DNA of 37,681 nucleotides from Deltaproteobacteria bacterium. GTDB taxonomy: Bacteria > Myxococcota_A > UBA796 > JAFGLY01. The notes beneath the pieces are model-generated. The model made no database searches and was not told the origin of the DNA. It saw nothing but the letters and a program-made list of their open reading frames with translations. Where the stretch lies: positions 1 to 37,681 of the forward strand of contig JAFGLY010000014.1 in the NCBI GenBank assembly GCA_016927815.1, in the 5' to 3' direction. Positions 26,028 to 32,446 of the stretch are shown here, in pieces; within the stretch, counting starts at the first letter, position 1; every line of letters starts with the position of its first letter. Both the position numbers and the translations under genes were made by a program.

Positions 26028-26055
26028 ACAGCCTGCAATCTACAGCCTACAGCCT
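26028..26055 (+). repeat. Tandem heptamer repeat (ACAGCCT x4, one degenerate)
   Basis: Four contiguous heptamers are seen: ACAGCCT, GCAATCT (degenerate), ACAGCCT, ACAGCCT, preceded by CT. The same heptamer occurs inverted at 28816-28836, the other side of the rplU-rlmH gene run. Similar short repeats are scattered through some deltaproteobacterial genomes. Confidence 0.7.
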
Positions 26056-26073
26056 CTCCAAGAGAGGGCGCGC

Positions 26074-26102
26074 TTGACAGCCCGCACTCGACCTTCTACA
26101 TT
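26074..26102 (+). promoter_or_regulatory. Sigma-70 promoter of the rplU operon
   Basis: A perfect TTGACA (26074-26079), a 17-base spacer and TACATT (26097-26102) form the best housekeeping promoter in the window. The start would be near 26109, giving a leader of about 85 bases before ATG 26194. L21 leaders are known sites of autoregulation, but nothing here proves it. Confidence 0.8.
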
Positions 26103-26193
26103 CGCCCGGCTTCGCCCCGGGGCGGCGACCGGGCGCGGCCTGCCGCGCTGCGTCACCCCTGGCTCCGAGCAGGTGAAGGCGAGGAAGAACGTC

Positions 26194-26502
26194 ATGTACG
26201 CCATCGTCGAGACCGCTGGGCAGCAGGTCACCGTAAAGCCGGGTGACCGGATCGTCGTGAACCGCATGGACCGAGAGGTCGGAAGCGAGATCCTCCTCGA
26301 CCGCGTACTCCTCCTCGGCGGCGACACCCCGGTCGTGGGTGCCCCCACGGTGGCCGGTGCCTCGGTGACGGCCCGGGTCGTCTCGCACGACCGTGGCCCG
26401 AAGGTCGTGGGCCTCCGGTACCTCCACCGGCACCGATATCGTGTCCACCGTGGGTTCCGCGCCGACACCACAACCCTCGAGATCCTCTCCATCGCCCGGT
26501 AG
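26194..26502 (+). CDS. rplU: 50S ribosomal protein L21
   Basis: The 102-residue protein shows the L21 pattern MYAIVETAGQQ, then VKPGDRIVVNRM, VLLLGGD, and the RNA-binding C-terminal HRHRYRVHRGFRAD, where the more usual KxRxxxxYRRxxGHRQ is modified. It binds 23S rRNA together with L20. ATG 26194 has GAGGAA about 9 bases upstream. It leads the L21-L27-Obg operon with L27 12 bases downstream. A sigma-70 promoter at 26074-26102 gives a leader of about 85 bases. Confidence 0.96.
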   Translation: MYAIVETAGQQVTVKPGDRIVVNRMDREVGSEILLDRVLLLGGDTPVVGAPTVAGASVTARVVSHDRGPKVVGLRYLHRHRYRVHRGFRADTTTLEILSIAR

Positions 26503-26514
26503 GCGGAGGCAGCC

Positions 26515-26775
26515 ATGGCACACAAGAAAGGCCAGGGGAGCAGCCGGAATGGCCGCGACTCCAACCCGAAGTACCGCGGCGTGAAGTGCGGCGACGGCCA
26601 GTACGTGCACGCCGGGGCCATCATCGTGCGCCAGAAGGGCTCGACCTTCCGCGCGGGCCGCAACGTGGGCACCGGGCGGGACTGGACCCTCTTTGCCCTG
26701 ATCGAGGGGCGCGTCCGCTTCGACACCAGCGGAGATCGGCGCCGGGTGCGCATCGAGCCCCAGGCCGAGGCCTGA
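26515..26775 (+). CDS. rpmA: 50S ribosomal protein L27
   Basis: The 86-residue protein starts [19 protein letters not shown], the L27 N-terminus that reaches the peptidyl-transferase centre, and continues with [13 protein letters not shown] and [14 protein letters not shown]. It is full length and has no N-terminal extension of the Firmicutes type, so no protease cleavage is expected. GGAGG lies just upstream of ATG 26515. It is the second gene of the rplU-rpmA-obgE run, the normal order in most bacteria. Confidence 0.97.
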   Translation: MAHKKGQGSSRNGRDSNPKYRGVKCGDGQYVHAGAIIVRQKGSTFRAGRNVGTGRDWTLFALIEGRVRFDTSGDRRRVRIEPQAEA

Positions 26776-26806
26776 TCCCCGCATCCCACTGGGGATGCCT
26801 GCTGCC

Positions 26807-27820
26807 ATGCGGTTCATCGACGAAGTGGAGGTCCGGGTCCGAAGCGGACACGGGGGCGACGGCGCGGTGTCGTTCCGCCGAGAGAAGTACGTTCCCTTTG
26901 GGGGCCCCGACGGCGGGGACGGTGGGGATGGCGGCTCGGTGCGCCTCTGTGCGGACGAGGGCATGAACACGCTCGCCCCGCTGCGGGGCCGACGGCTGTT
27001 CTCCGCGCGGAGCGGCGAACGGGGAGGACCTCGCCAGAGAACGGGGAGGTCGGCCCAGGACGAGGTCGTCCGCGTGCCGGTCGGCACCCTCGTGCGCGAT
27101 GCCGAAACCGGAGCGTTGTTGGCGGATCTCGCGGCGCACGGCGACGAAGTGGTGGTGGCCCGCGGCGGCGCGGGCGGCAGGGGCAACATGGCCTTCCGCT
27201 CGCCGACCCACCGGGCCCCGCGGACCTTCACGAAGGGTCGCCCGGCCGAGGAGCGGCGCCTGGCGCTCGAGCTCCGACTGCTTGCGCACGTGGGCGTCAT
27301 CGGGTTCCCAAACGCGGGCAAGTCCACCTTCGTGGCCCGGGTATCGGCTGCGAGACCTCGGATCGCCGGGTACCCGTTCACCACGCTCGTCCCGACCCTC
27401 GGTGTGGTGGATCGGCCCGATGGCCGTACCTGGGTGGTTGCCGACGTGCCCGGCCTGATCGAGGGCGCCGCCGACGGCGTGGGCCTCGGGCATCGCTTCC
27501 TGCGCCACATCCAGCGATGCCGAGTCCTCCTCCACCTCGTCTCGGTCCTGCCCGACGCGGGGGGCGAGGTGGATCCACTCCAGCGCTACCGGGCCGTCCG
27601 GCGCGAACTGGAACGGTACGACCCCGCACTGGCCGACCGGGCGGAGGTGGTGGCCTTGAGCATGGTCGACACCGCCGACCCCAAGGTCGTGGAGCAGGCC
27701 CTCGCCCGCCTGGCCGGGGGCACGCAGTCCCCCGTGCTCCGGCTCTCGGCGGTGAGCGGAACGGGCTTGTGCGAGGTGCTCGAGGCGCTCGACCGACGGG
27801 TCTGCCCGCCTTCCACTTGA
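26807..27820 (+). CDS. obgE: GTPase Obg, short form, with altered G4 motif
   Basis: The 337-residue GTPase has the glycine-rich Obg fold (HGGDGAVSFRREK, GPDGGDGGDGG) and a G domain with G1 GFPNAGKST (near 166), TT-type switch I (PFTTLVPTLG) and G3 DVPGLIEGA (near 213). The G4 motif, normally NKxD, reads SMVD (285-288), so the Asn and Lys that read guanine are missing while the Asp is kept. G5 is present as LSAVSG. There is no C-terminal OCT domain, as in many short Obgs. Obg binds the 50S subunit in late assembly. ATG 26807 matches the family start (MRFIDEV); ATG 26795 would add four residues. Confidence 0.93.
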   Translation: MRFIDEVEVRVRSGHGGDGAVSFRREKYVPFGGPDGGDGGDGGSVRLCADEGMNTLAPLRGRRLFSARSGERGGPRQRTGRSAQDEVVRVPVGTLVRDAETGALLADLAAHGDEVVVARGGAGGRGNMAFRSPTHRAPRTFTKGRPAEERRLALELRLLAHVGVIGFPNAGKSTFVARVSAARPRIAGYPFTTLVPTLGVVDRPDGRTWVVADVPGLIEGAADGVGLGHRFLRHIQRCRVLLHLVSVLPDAGGEVDPLQRYRAVRRELERYDPALADRAEVVALSMVDTADPKVVEQALARLAGGTQSPVLRLSAVSGTGLCEVLEALDRRVCPPST

Positions 27821-27898
27821 TCCCCGGCGCGGCGCGAAGTACCGTGGAGGCATGGGCTTCCACGTCGACGACCGGCATGGCCTGCGGCCGCTCCCCGA

Positions 27899-28357
27899 GT
27901 GACCCTCCGGCCGGCAGCCCCGGGGACTCCCCCGTCCGGGAGATCCCGCATACCGAGAGGAGGAACCGTCATCGAATCCCTTGATCTGTCCCTGTGCGCG
28001 GCCCGGGCCGCGCACGGCAAGAAGGCAGAGGACATCGTCATCCTCGACATCCGAAACCTCGTCACCTGGTGTGACTTCTTCGTCCTCTCGAGCGTGTCCA
28101 ATCCCCGCCTGGCCGTCGCCGTGGCCGATGCGGTGACCAGTGCCCTTGAGGAGGCCGCGGGAGTGCGGCCCATCGGGGTCGAAGGCCTCGAGCGGGCCCG
28201 GTGGGTGCTCCTGGACTTCGGCGACGTCGTGGTACACGTCTTCGACGAGTCCTTGAGGGTCTTCTACGACCTCGAGGGTCTCTGGATCGATGCGCCTCGG
28301 ATCACGCTCCCCGAAACCGAGGCGGCCGGCGAGGTGGCCGCGCCTCCCCCGCCGTGA
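27899..28357 (+). CDS. rsfS: Ribosome silencing factor RsfS
   Basis: The family-conserved part, SLDLSLCAARAAHGKKAEDIVILDIRN followed by CDFFVLSSVSN and a C-terminal WVLLDFGDVVVHVF block, is the RsfS/Iojap fold that binds L14 and blocks subunit joining in starvation. The conventional in-frame start is GTG 27899, which adds 24 non-conserved residues and has no ribosome-binding site. An AGGAGG at 27958-27963 sits 7 bases before ATC 27971, where family homology starts, so the true start may be non-canonical. Its stop overlaps the RlmH start (GTGA). Position after obgE is standard. Confidence 0.9.
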   Translation: MTLRPAAPGTPPSGRSRIPRGGTVIESLDLSLCAARAAHGKKAEDIVILDIRNLVTWCDFFVLSSVSNPRLAVAVADAVTSALEEAAGVRPIGVEGLERARWVLLDFGDVVVHVFDESLRVFYDLEGLWIDAPRITLPETEAAGEVAAPPPP

Positions 28358-28815
28358 AGATCGTGGTCGTCACCGTGTCCCGGGGCCGCACACCCTGGGC
28401 GGACGAGGGATTCGAGACCTATGCCAAGCGCATCCGTCGCTGGCTTCCGCTCGAGGAGGTCCGCGTGCGACCCGCTTCCGGCGCCGACCCCGTCGCCGCC
28501 CGTGCCGAGGAGGGGCGGACGGTGCTCGCGCTCCTCCGGCCGGGCGACCGCGTGGTCTGCCTGGACGAGCGGGGCCGATTCCTGGACACCCCGGGGTTTC
28601 GCGATCTCGTGGACCGTGCGGGCATCGAGGGTCGCCACCGGCTCCTGTTCCTCGTAGGCGGTCCCTTCGGTCACGATCCCGGGGTCCGCGAGCGGGCCGA
28701 CCTCGTCCTCTCCCTCTCCGGGCTCGTGTTCAACCACCAGGTCGCGCGGGTGGTGCTGGCGGAGCAGGTCTACCGAGCCCTGTCTTCGCTCCACGGCGAC
28801 CCGTACGCTCACTAG
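28354..28815 (+). CDS. rlmH: 23S rRNA pseudouridine-1915 N3-methyltransferase RlmH
   Basis: The 153-residue SPOUT methyltransferase would modify position 1915 of helix 69 in 23S rRNA using S-adenosylmethionine. Motifs are the LDERGRFL loop, the knot segment LFLVGGPFG, and the C-terminal HQVARVVLAEQVYRA with the closing DPYAH; other members close with PYH. It starts at GTG 28354, whose GTGA overlaps the rsfS stop, and the length fits the family (about 155). The rsfS-rlmH pair is a conserved couple in bacteria. The stop is immediately followed by the heptamer repeat. Confidence 0.95.
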   Translation: MKIVVVTVSRGRTPWADEGFETYAKRIRRWLPLEEVRVRPASGADPVAARAEEGRTVLALLRPGDRVVCLDERGRFLDTPGFRDLVDRAGIEGRHRLLFLVGGPFGHDPGVRERADLVLSLSGLVFNHQVARVVLAEQVYRALSSLHGDPYAH

Positions 28816-28836
28816 AGGCTGTAGGCTGTAGGCTGT
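28816..28836 (-). repeat. Tandem heptamer repeat, inverted copy (AGGCTGT x3)
   Basis: Three perfect AGGCTGT units (the reverse complement of ACAGCCT) fill the gap between the rlmH stop (28813-28815) and comF ATG 28840. They replace any Shine-Dalgarno for comF. The orientation is opposite to the copy at 26028-26055. Confidence 0.75.
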
Positions 28837-28839
28837 AGC

Positions 28840-29481
28840 ATGCGTGGCCGTGATCTCCTCGACGCCGTCCTGCCGACGGTCTGCGTGTCCTGCGGCGCGC
28901 TCGCCGGCGAGGGCCCGATCCCCCACCTGTGCGCCTCCTGCGCCGAGGCGCTCCCGCGATCCGCATGGCCGCTCGCCACGCGGATCCCTTGCCTCAAGAG
29001 CGCCTGGTGCCTCCTTCCGTACGAGGGCCTGGGGGGCCAACTCGTCCGGCGTGGCAAGTACGGGGGCCGGGAGGTGCTCCTGGCCGAGCTGGCCGAGTAC
29101 ACGGCCCGCGCGGCGGCGCCCGTGCTGCCGCTGGTCGGGGCGGTCGTGGCCGTGCCCTCCCCCCCCGCGAGGGTGGCTGCCCGCGGCTTCTCGGCCCCCC
29201 ACCTGCTGGCGGGCGCAGTCGCACGAAGGCTCGGCGTTCCCCACGTCCGCGCCCTGCACCGGCATCGCGGGCCGCGGCAGGCCGGCCTCGCCCGGAGGGC
29301 GCGGGGGGCCAACGTGGCGGGGGCTTTCACGTTGTCGGGCCCGTTCGTGGACGAGCCCGTCCTGCTGCTGGTGGACGACGTGGTGACCACGGGAGCGACC
29401 GCCTCCGCCTGCGCCCAGGTCCTCCTGGTGGGTGGAGCGCGGGCCGTCCACCTGCTCGCGTTTGCCGCCGCACTGCCCTGA
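28840..29481 (+). CDS. ComF family phosphoribosyltransferase-like protein
   Basis: The 213-residue protein has an N-terminal zinc-finger pair (CVSCG and CASC, about 15-35), then a PRTase fold with VVAVPSPPARVAARGF, HRHRGPRQAGLARRARGANV and the PRPP-binding LLLVDDVVTTGAT near 175-187. ComF proteins take part in DNA uptake and transformation in competent bacteria; enzymatic activity has not been settled. ATG 28840 has no Shine-Dalgarno: the 24 bases before it are three heptamer repeats. It may therefore be translated by coupling to rlmH, whose stop lies 24 bases upstream. Confidence 0.9.
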   Translation: MRGRDLLDAVLPTVCVSCGALAGEGPIPHLCASCAEALPRSAWPLATRIPCLKSAWCLLPYEGLGGQLVRRGKYGGREVLLAELAEYTARAAAPVLPLVGAVVAVPSPPARVAARGFSAPHLLAGAVARRLGVPHVRALHRHRGPRQAGLARRARGANVAGAFTLSGPFVDEPVLLLVDDVVTTGATASACAQVLLVGGARAVHLLAFAAALP

Positions 29482-29497
29482 CGGCCCTCGTTGCACC

Positions 29498-29533
29498 TGT
29501 CCGAACCTGGAACGTTGTCCCAGAATCTGGACA
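29498..29533. promoter_or_regulatory. Paired repeats, candidate enhancer-binding protein site
   Basis: TGTCCGAACCTGGA (29498-29511) and TGTCCCAGAATCTGGACA (29516-29533) are imperfect direct copies 18 bases apart, start to start. The second contains the 11-base palindrome CCAGAATCTGG (29520-29530). They lie about 120-155 bases upstream of the -24/-12 promoter, the usual distance for a sigma-54 activator site. Confidence 0.4.
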
Positions 29534-29653
29534 TTCGGATTCCGCAGGGAGGATCCCCGAGGGGCATCCAGGAGACTCGCCCAAGGCGTTCGACACGCCT
29601 CGAAGGCGCGATGGCGCGGGATGACCCCGAGGGCGTTTCGACCGGACAGGGTA

Positions 29654-29668
29654 CGGCACGAATCTTGC
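29654..29668 (+). promoter_or_regulatory. Candidate sigma-54 (-24/-12) promoter
   Basis: CGGCACGAATCTTGC matches the sigma-54 consensus TGGCACG-N4-TTGC at every position but the first. GG (29655-29656) and GC (29667-29668) are separated by the required 10 bases. Transcription would start near 29680, with ATG 29729 about 49 bases later. Confidence 0.6.
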
Positions 29669-29728
29669 AAACGTATCGTACGAAACGCACCTCCTCCCGT
29701 GGCGTCCGCCCTCTATCCGGAGGCTCCC

Positions 29729-29899
29729 ATGACCCGCCGCCACACCGTCTCCCTGGGTGACCTGGTGTCCGTCTTCTACGAGGAGTACCTGGCCCTCTAC
29801 GGAGACGAGGAGCTGGCGGCCGTGGCCGCTTCGGCCACGCTCAACGAGCTGCTGGCCGAGGGGTACGTGCGTCCGGAAGGGGAAGTGGAAGCCGCATAA
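29729..29899 (+). CDS. Small acidic protein of unknown function
   Basis: The 56-residue product is predicted to be mostly helical and acidic, with LGDLVSVFYEEYLALYGDE in the first half and a LNELLAEGYVRPEGE-type second half. I recognise no family. Its reality is supported by a GGAGG 5 bases before the ATG, a clean stop, and the promoter context: a -24/-12 type promoter at 29654-29668, about 48 bases upstream of the start after the expected transcription start. It precedes the sigma/anti-sigma-like gene by 96 bases on the same strand. It has no signal peptide or membrane helix. A regulator or partner of the next gene is one possibility. Confidence 0.6.
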   Translation: MTRRHTVSLGDLVSVFYEEYLALYGDEELAAVAASATLNELLAEGYVRPEGEVEAA

Positions 29900-29995
29900 G
29901 CATCGAGGCGTCCCTGAAATCGGGCGACCTCGGTTCGTGGGGGGAAGGTTCCGGTGGGTTAGGGTCCTCCGCCCCGCACGCCGCCGATCCGCTGC

Positions 29996-31504
29996 ATGAC
30001 CATCCCCGCCCTCCCGCCCTGGGGGAACCCCGCACTCGCCTGGCTGGCCCTCACCACGCGCGTGGCGTGGTGCCTGTACCGATCCAGGATCCGCGTGACC
30101 GCGTCGATCCTGGCAGAGGTCCGGGATCACGTGCTGCTTTCACTGCCGTCCCTGTCCTCGTGCCCGGACCTCGAGGACGCCACGGATCTCCTCGTGGAGG
30201 AGTACCTCGAGCGGACCCGCTCGGGCCGGATTCCGGGGCCCCGTGAGCCCCCTCCCCTTCCGGCCGTCGACCCGACGTGGCGCCGGGCGGTGGAGGCGTC
30301 CTGCGACGCCACGGTGCTCGCGGTCTTCCGCCATCGGTACGGGGACGGTGCTCCGCCGGCCGTGGTCATGCGGGCCTGTGGACTGGATTCCCCTACGCTG
30401 CAGGCCGTTCTGGACGGGTTGCGCGAGGTGGTGCGGGAGGAGGCCCGATCCCGGGGAGTCACGCCCATCCCGCCGGGTACCGCCTGGACCGATGCCCTCC
30501 TGGAGCGTGTGGCTGCCAGTGCAGGGGACGATTGCCCGCCGGGCGCCGAGCTGGCCGATCTGGCCTCGAGGCCCGGATCCCCAGCACACCCGGTGGCGAA
30601 GCACGTGGGCGACTGCCCCCGCTGCGCGCGTGCCGTCCGGCTGGTGCGGGCGGGCCTGATCGCTCCAACGGACCTCGTCCCACCCGACGGTTTCCCCTGG
30701 CCGCCCTCCCAGGCCGCGCTCCTGGCCCTCCACCTCCACCCACAGGGTCGCACCCACCTGAGATCGCTCGCCGCCGCGCTGGGCTCCTCCGCCCGGATGG
30801 TAGGGGAGGACTCGATCCTCGTGGATCTCGGCCAGGGCGACGACTGGCGGGGGGTCCTGCTGCAGCGGATCCGCATGGGTCTGCCCTCACGGGATCACGT
30901 CCGGGGCGCGGTCGCCCGTGGCCCGGGCCGGTGGACTCCGCGCACGGTGATCGGACCGGTGCCGCTCGAGGCGCTGGAGGCCTCCCGCGCCCGGACCTGG
31001 GGAGAGGTGGAGGGCATCCCGCTCCTGCCGGACCCTCTGCCTCGGCCGCCGAGCGTGGCCCACCTCTGGACCGGGGCCATCCTGGTCGGCCTCCTGGCTG
31101 CGCTCGCCGGCGCGTGGCTCCTGCTCGGGCGCGCGCCTCCGGCCCGCTGGCCGATCGATGCCGACGTCCAGGTGGCAGAGGGAGCCGTCCGGGTGCGCTT
31201 CGACGTGGACGACCGAGCGATCGTGGATGTCTACGACCTCGAACCCCGCGAAGCCCGGCGCCGCCTGGGCAGCGCTTCGGCCGCCGACAAGGCGGACCTC
31301 GCGACAGGGGACGGGGACTACGAGGCCACCTCCTCCGGGAACGGCCTCGTGGTCATTTCGTCCGAGGAGCCCCTGCCCGACCTCGGAGACGTGCTGGGGG
31401 GCCTCGGCTACCTGCCGGTGGACCCCTCCTCGGTCCAGGACCGGGTCCGCGCCATCCGGCCGGACGCGGACGTGATCGTGGCCCTCCGCCCGGCTCAGCC
31501 CTGA
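29996..31504 (+). CDS. HTH/zinc-finger/transmembrane protein, sigma-antisigma-like fusion
   Basis: The 502-residue protein has a mosaic I do not recognise as a named family. Residues 55-75 (SCPDLEDATDLLVEEYLERT) recall region 2 of ECF sigma factors, without the WL-x-x-IARN block. Residues 101-150 (ATVLAVFRHRYGDG, then VMRACGLDSPTLQAVLDGL) recall the sigma region-4 helix-turn-helix. KHVGDCPRCARAV (His203, Cys207, Cys210) is the H-x3-C-x2-C zinc motif of anti-sigma factors. A membrane helix lies at about 356-377, followed by an outer domain of about 120 residues. The gene is 96 bases after the small protein and ends 43 bases before divIVA. Only the zinc motif and the helix are firm; the sigma-like parts are inference. 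Confidence 0.65.
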   Translation: MTIPALPPWGNPALAWLALTTRVAWCLYRSRIRVTASILAEVRDHVLLSLPSLSSCPDLEDATDLLVEEYLERTRSGRIPGPREPPPLPAVDPTWRRAVEASCDATVLAVFRHRYGDGAPPAVVMRACGLDSPTLQAVLDGLREVVREEARSRGVTPIPPGTAWTDALLERVAASAGDDCPPGAELADLASRPGSPAHPVAKHVGDCPRCARAVRLVRAGLIAPTDLVPPDGFPWPPSQAALLALHLHPQGRTHLRSLAAALGSSARMVGEDSILVDLGQGDDWRGVLLQRIRMGLPSRDHVRGAVARGPGRWTPRTVIGPVPLEALEASRARTWGEVEGIPLLPDPLPRPPSVAHLWTGAILVGLLAALAGAWLLLGRAPPARWPIDADVQVAEGAVRVRFDVDDRAIVDVYDLEPREARRRLGSASAADKADLATGDGDYEATSSGNGLVVISSEEPLPDLGDVLGGLGYLPVDPSSVQDRVRAIRPDADVIVALRPAQP

Positions 31505-31547
31505 CCGCGGCTTGTGTCGCCTTCCGCATGGCAATAGGGAAACGGAC

Positions 31548-32048
31548 ATGCGGGTCACACCCCTCGACATCCTCCAGAAGCGCTTCTCCCCGGGCCGTCG
31601 CGGTGTCGACCCCGACGAGGTCCACGCATTCCTCGAAGAGGTCCGCGAGAGCCTCGAGGAGGTCCTGAAGGAGAACCAGTCCCTCAAGGACCTCCTCCTC
31701 GCCCGCGAGAAGGAAATCGCCACGCTCCGGGAGAACGAGCTGGGCATCAAGGACACGCTCCTGCTCGCGCGCCAGCTCGCGGCGGACGTCCGGCGGGCGG
31801 CCCACAAGGAAGCCGACGTCATCGTCGGAGAGGCTCGGCTCGAGGCCGAGCGGGTCATCGCCTCGGGTCACGACGAGCAGCGTCGCACCCTCGAGCAGAT
31901 CCTGAGGCTGCGGGCCCTGCGGCAGCAGTACCTCGCCCACGTGCGGGCGTTGCTCCAGAGCCAGGATCGGATCCTCCAGGAGATCGAGTCCGACGCCACG
32001 CTTCCCTTGCTCGACGTCCAGGACGCCGCCGCAGGCTCGCGCCCCTGA
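31548..32048 (+). CDS. DivIVA-domain protein
   Basis: The 166-residue cytoplasmic protein begins VTPLDILQKRF and GVDPDEVHAFLEEV (4-32), the N-terminal membrane-curvature-binding pattern of DivIVA. The rest is a long coiled coil rich in Leu, Glu, Arg and Lys. DivIVA proteins mark poles and septa and recruit other proteins. ATG 31548 is chosen since the homology starts there and AGGGA lies about 8 bases upstream; an ATG at 31512 is further away with no site. The gene follows the sigma-like gene and precedes the SCP2 gene on the same strand. A polar-targeting role in this lineage is inference. Confidence 0.85.
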   Translation: MRVTPLDILQKRFSPGRRGVDPDEVHAFLEEVRESLEEVLKENQSLKDLLLAREKEIATLRENELGIKDTLLLARQLAADVRRAAHKEADVIVGEARLEAERVIASGHDEQRRTLEQILRLRALRQQYLAHVRALLQSQDRILQEIESDATLPLLDVQDAAAGSRP

Positions 32049-32107
32049 CGTCCGCGGCGCACTCGGGGGTGATAGGGAAGACACGTCCCCCAAGACCCGA
32101 GGCGTCC

Positions 32108-32416
32108 ATGGCCGACACGTTCACCTTCTTCCGCGAGACGCTTCCGCAGAAGATCGCCGAGAACCCCGACCTCCTCAAGGTGGGGGCCGTGTACCAGTTC
32201 GACGTGGCCGGAGCCGGGACCTGGACCCTCGACCTGGTCAAGGGCGAGGTTCGGGAGGAGCCTGCACCCACGCCCGGGTGCGTGATCGCCGTCGCGAAGG
32301 AGCACTGGGATCAGGTCATCGACGCCCCGATGATGGCCACCCAGTTCTTCATGACGGGTCAGCTCAAGGCCTCCGACCTGACCCTCGCGCTGCAACTCCA
32401 GCGCATTCTCGGGTAG
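32108..32416 (+). CDS. SCP2-like sterol/lipid-binding protein
   Basis: The 102-residue single-domain protein has the SCP2 pattern: LLKVGAVYQFDV, then TWTLDLVKG, the central EPAPTPGCVIAVAKEHWDQ and the C-terminal MMATQFFMTGQLKASD with LALQLQRIL. SCP2 domains are small alpha/beta barrels that hold lipids or acyl chains. ATG 32108 has GAGG 6 bases upstream and removes a 13-residue tail from ATG 32069. It is the last gene of the plus-strand run and converges on the GldG-like gene, 30 bases between stops. Confidence 0.85.
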   Translation: MADTFTFFRETLPQKIAENPDLLKVGAVYQFDVAGAGTWTLDLVKGEVREEPAPTPGCVIAVAKEHWDQVIDAPMMATQFFMTGQLKASDLTLALQLQRILG

Positions 32417-32446
32417 CGTTCCGCTTCCGAGCGGGTCGTCCGTACG

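Larger units (their letters stand above)
25892..26193. other. 302-base intergenic region before rplU
   Basis: There is no gene here that I can support. It holds four tandem heptamers at 26028-26055, the rplU promoter at 26074-26102, and a GC-rich leader with a possible 7-bp stem (26103-26109 with 26129-26135) around the palindrome at 26113-26124. The stem overlaps the expected transcription start, so it may not be complete in the RNA. The first 130 bases show nothing I can assign. Confidence 0.6.

Noticed and set aside
29482-29650. A tRNA or small RNA gene in the comF-downstream gap
   Set aside because: No cloverleaf arms, TTC-type T-loop or CCA end could be found; the region is better explained by the sigma-54 promoter and its upstream repeats.
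31534-31540. ATAGGGA before divIVA as a -10 promoter element
   Set aside because: It lies about 8 bases before the ATG and is better explained as the ribosome-binding site.
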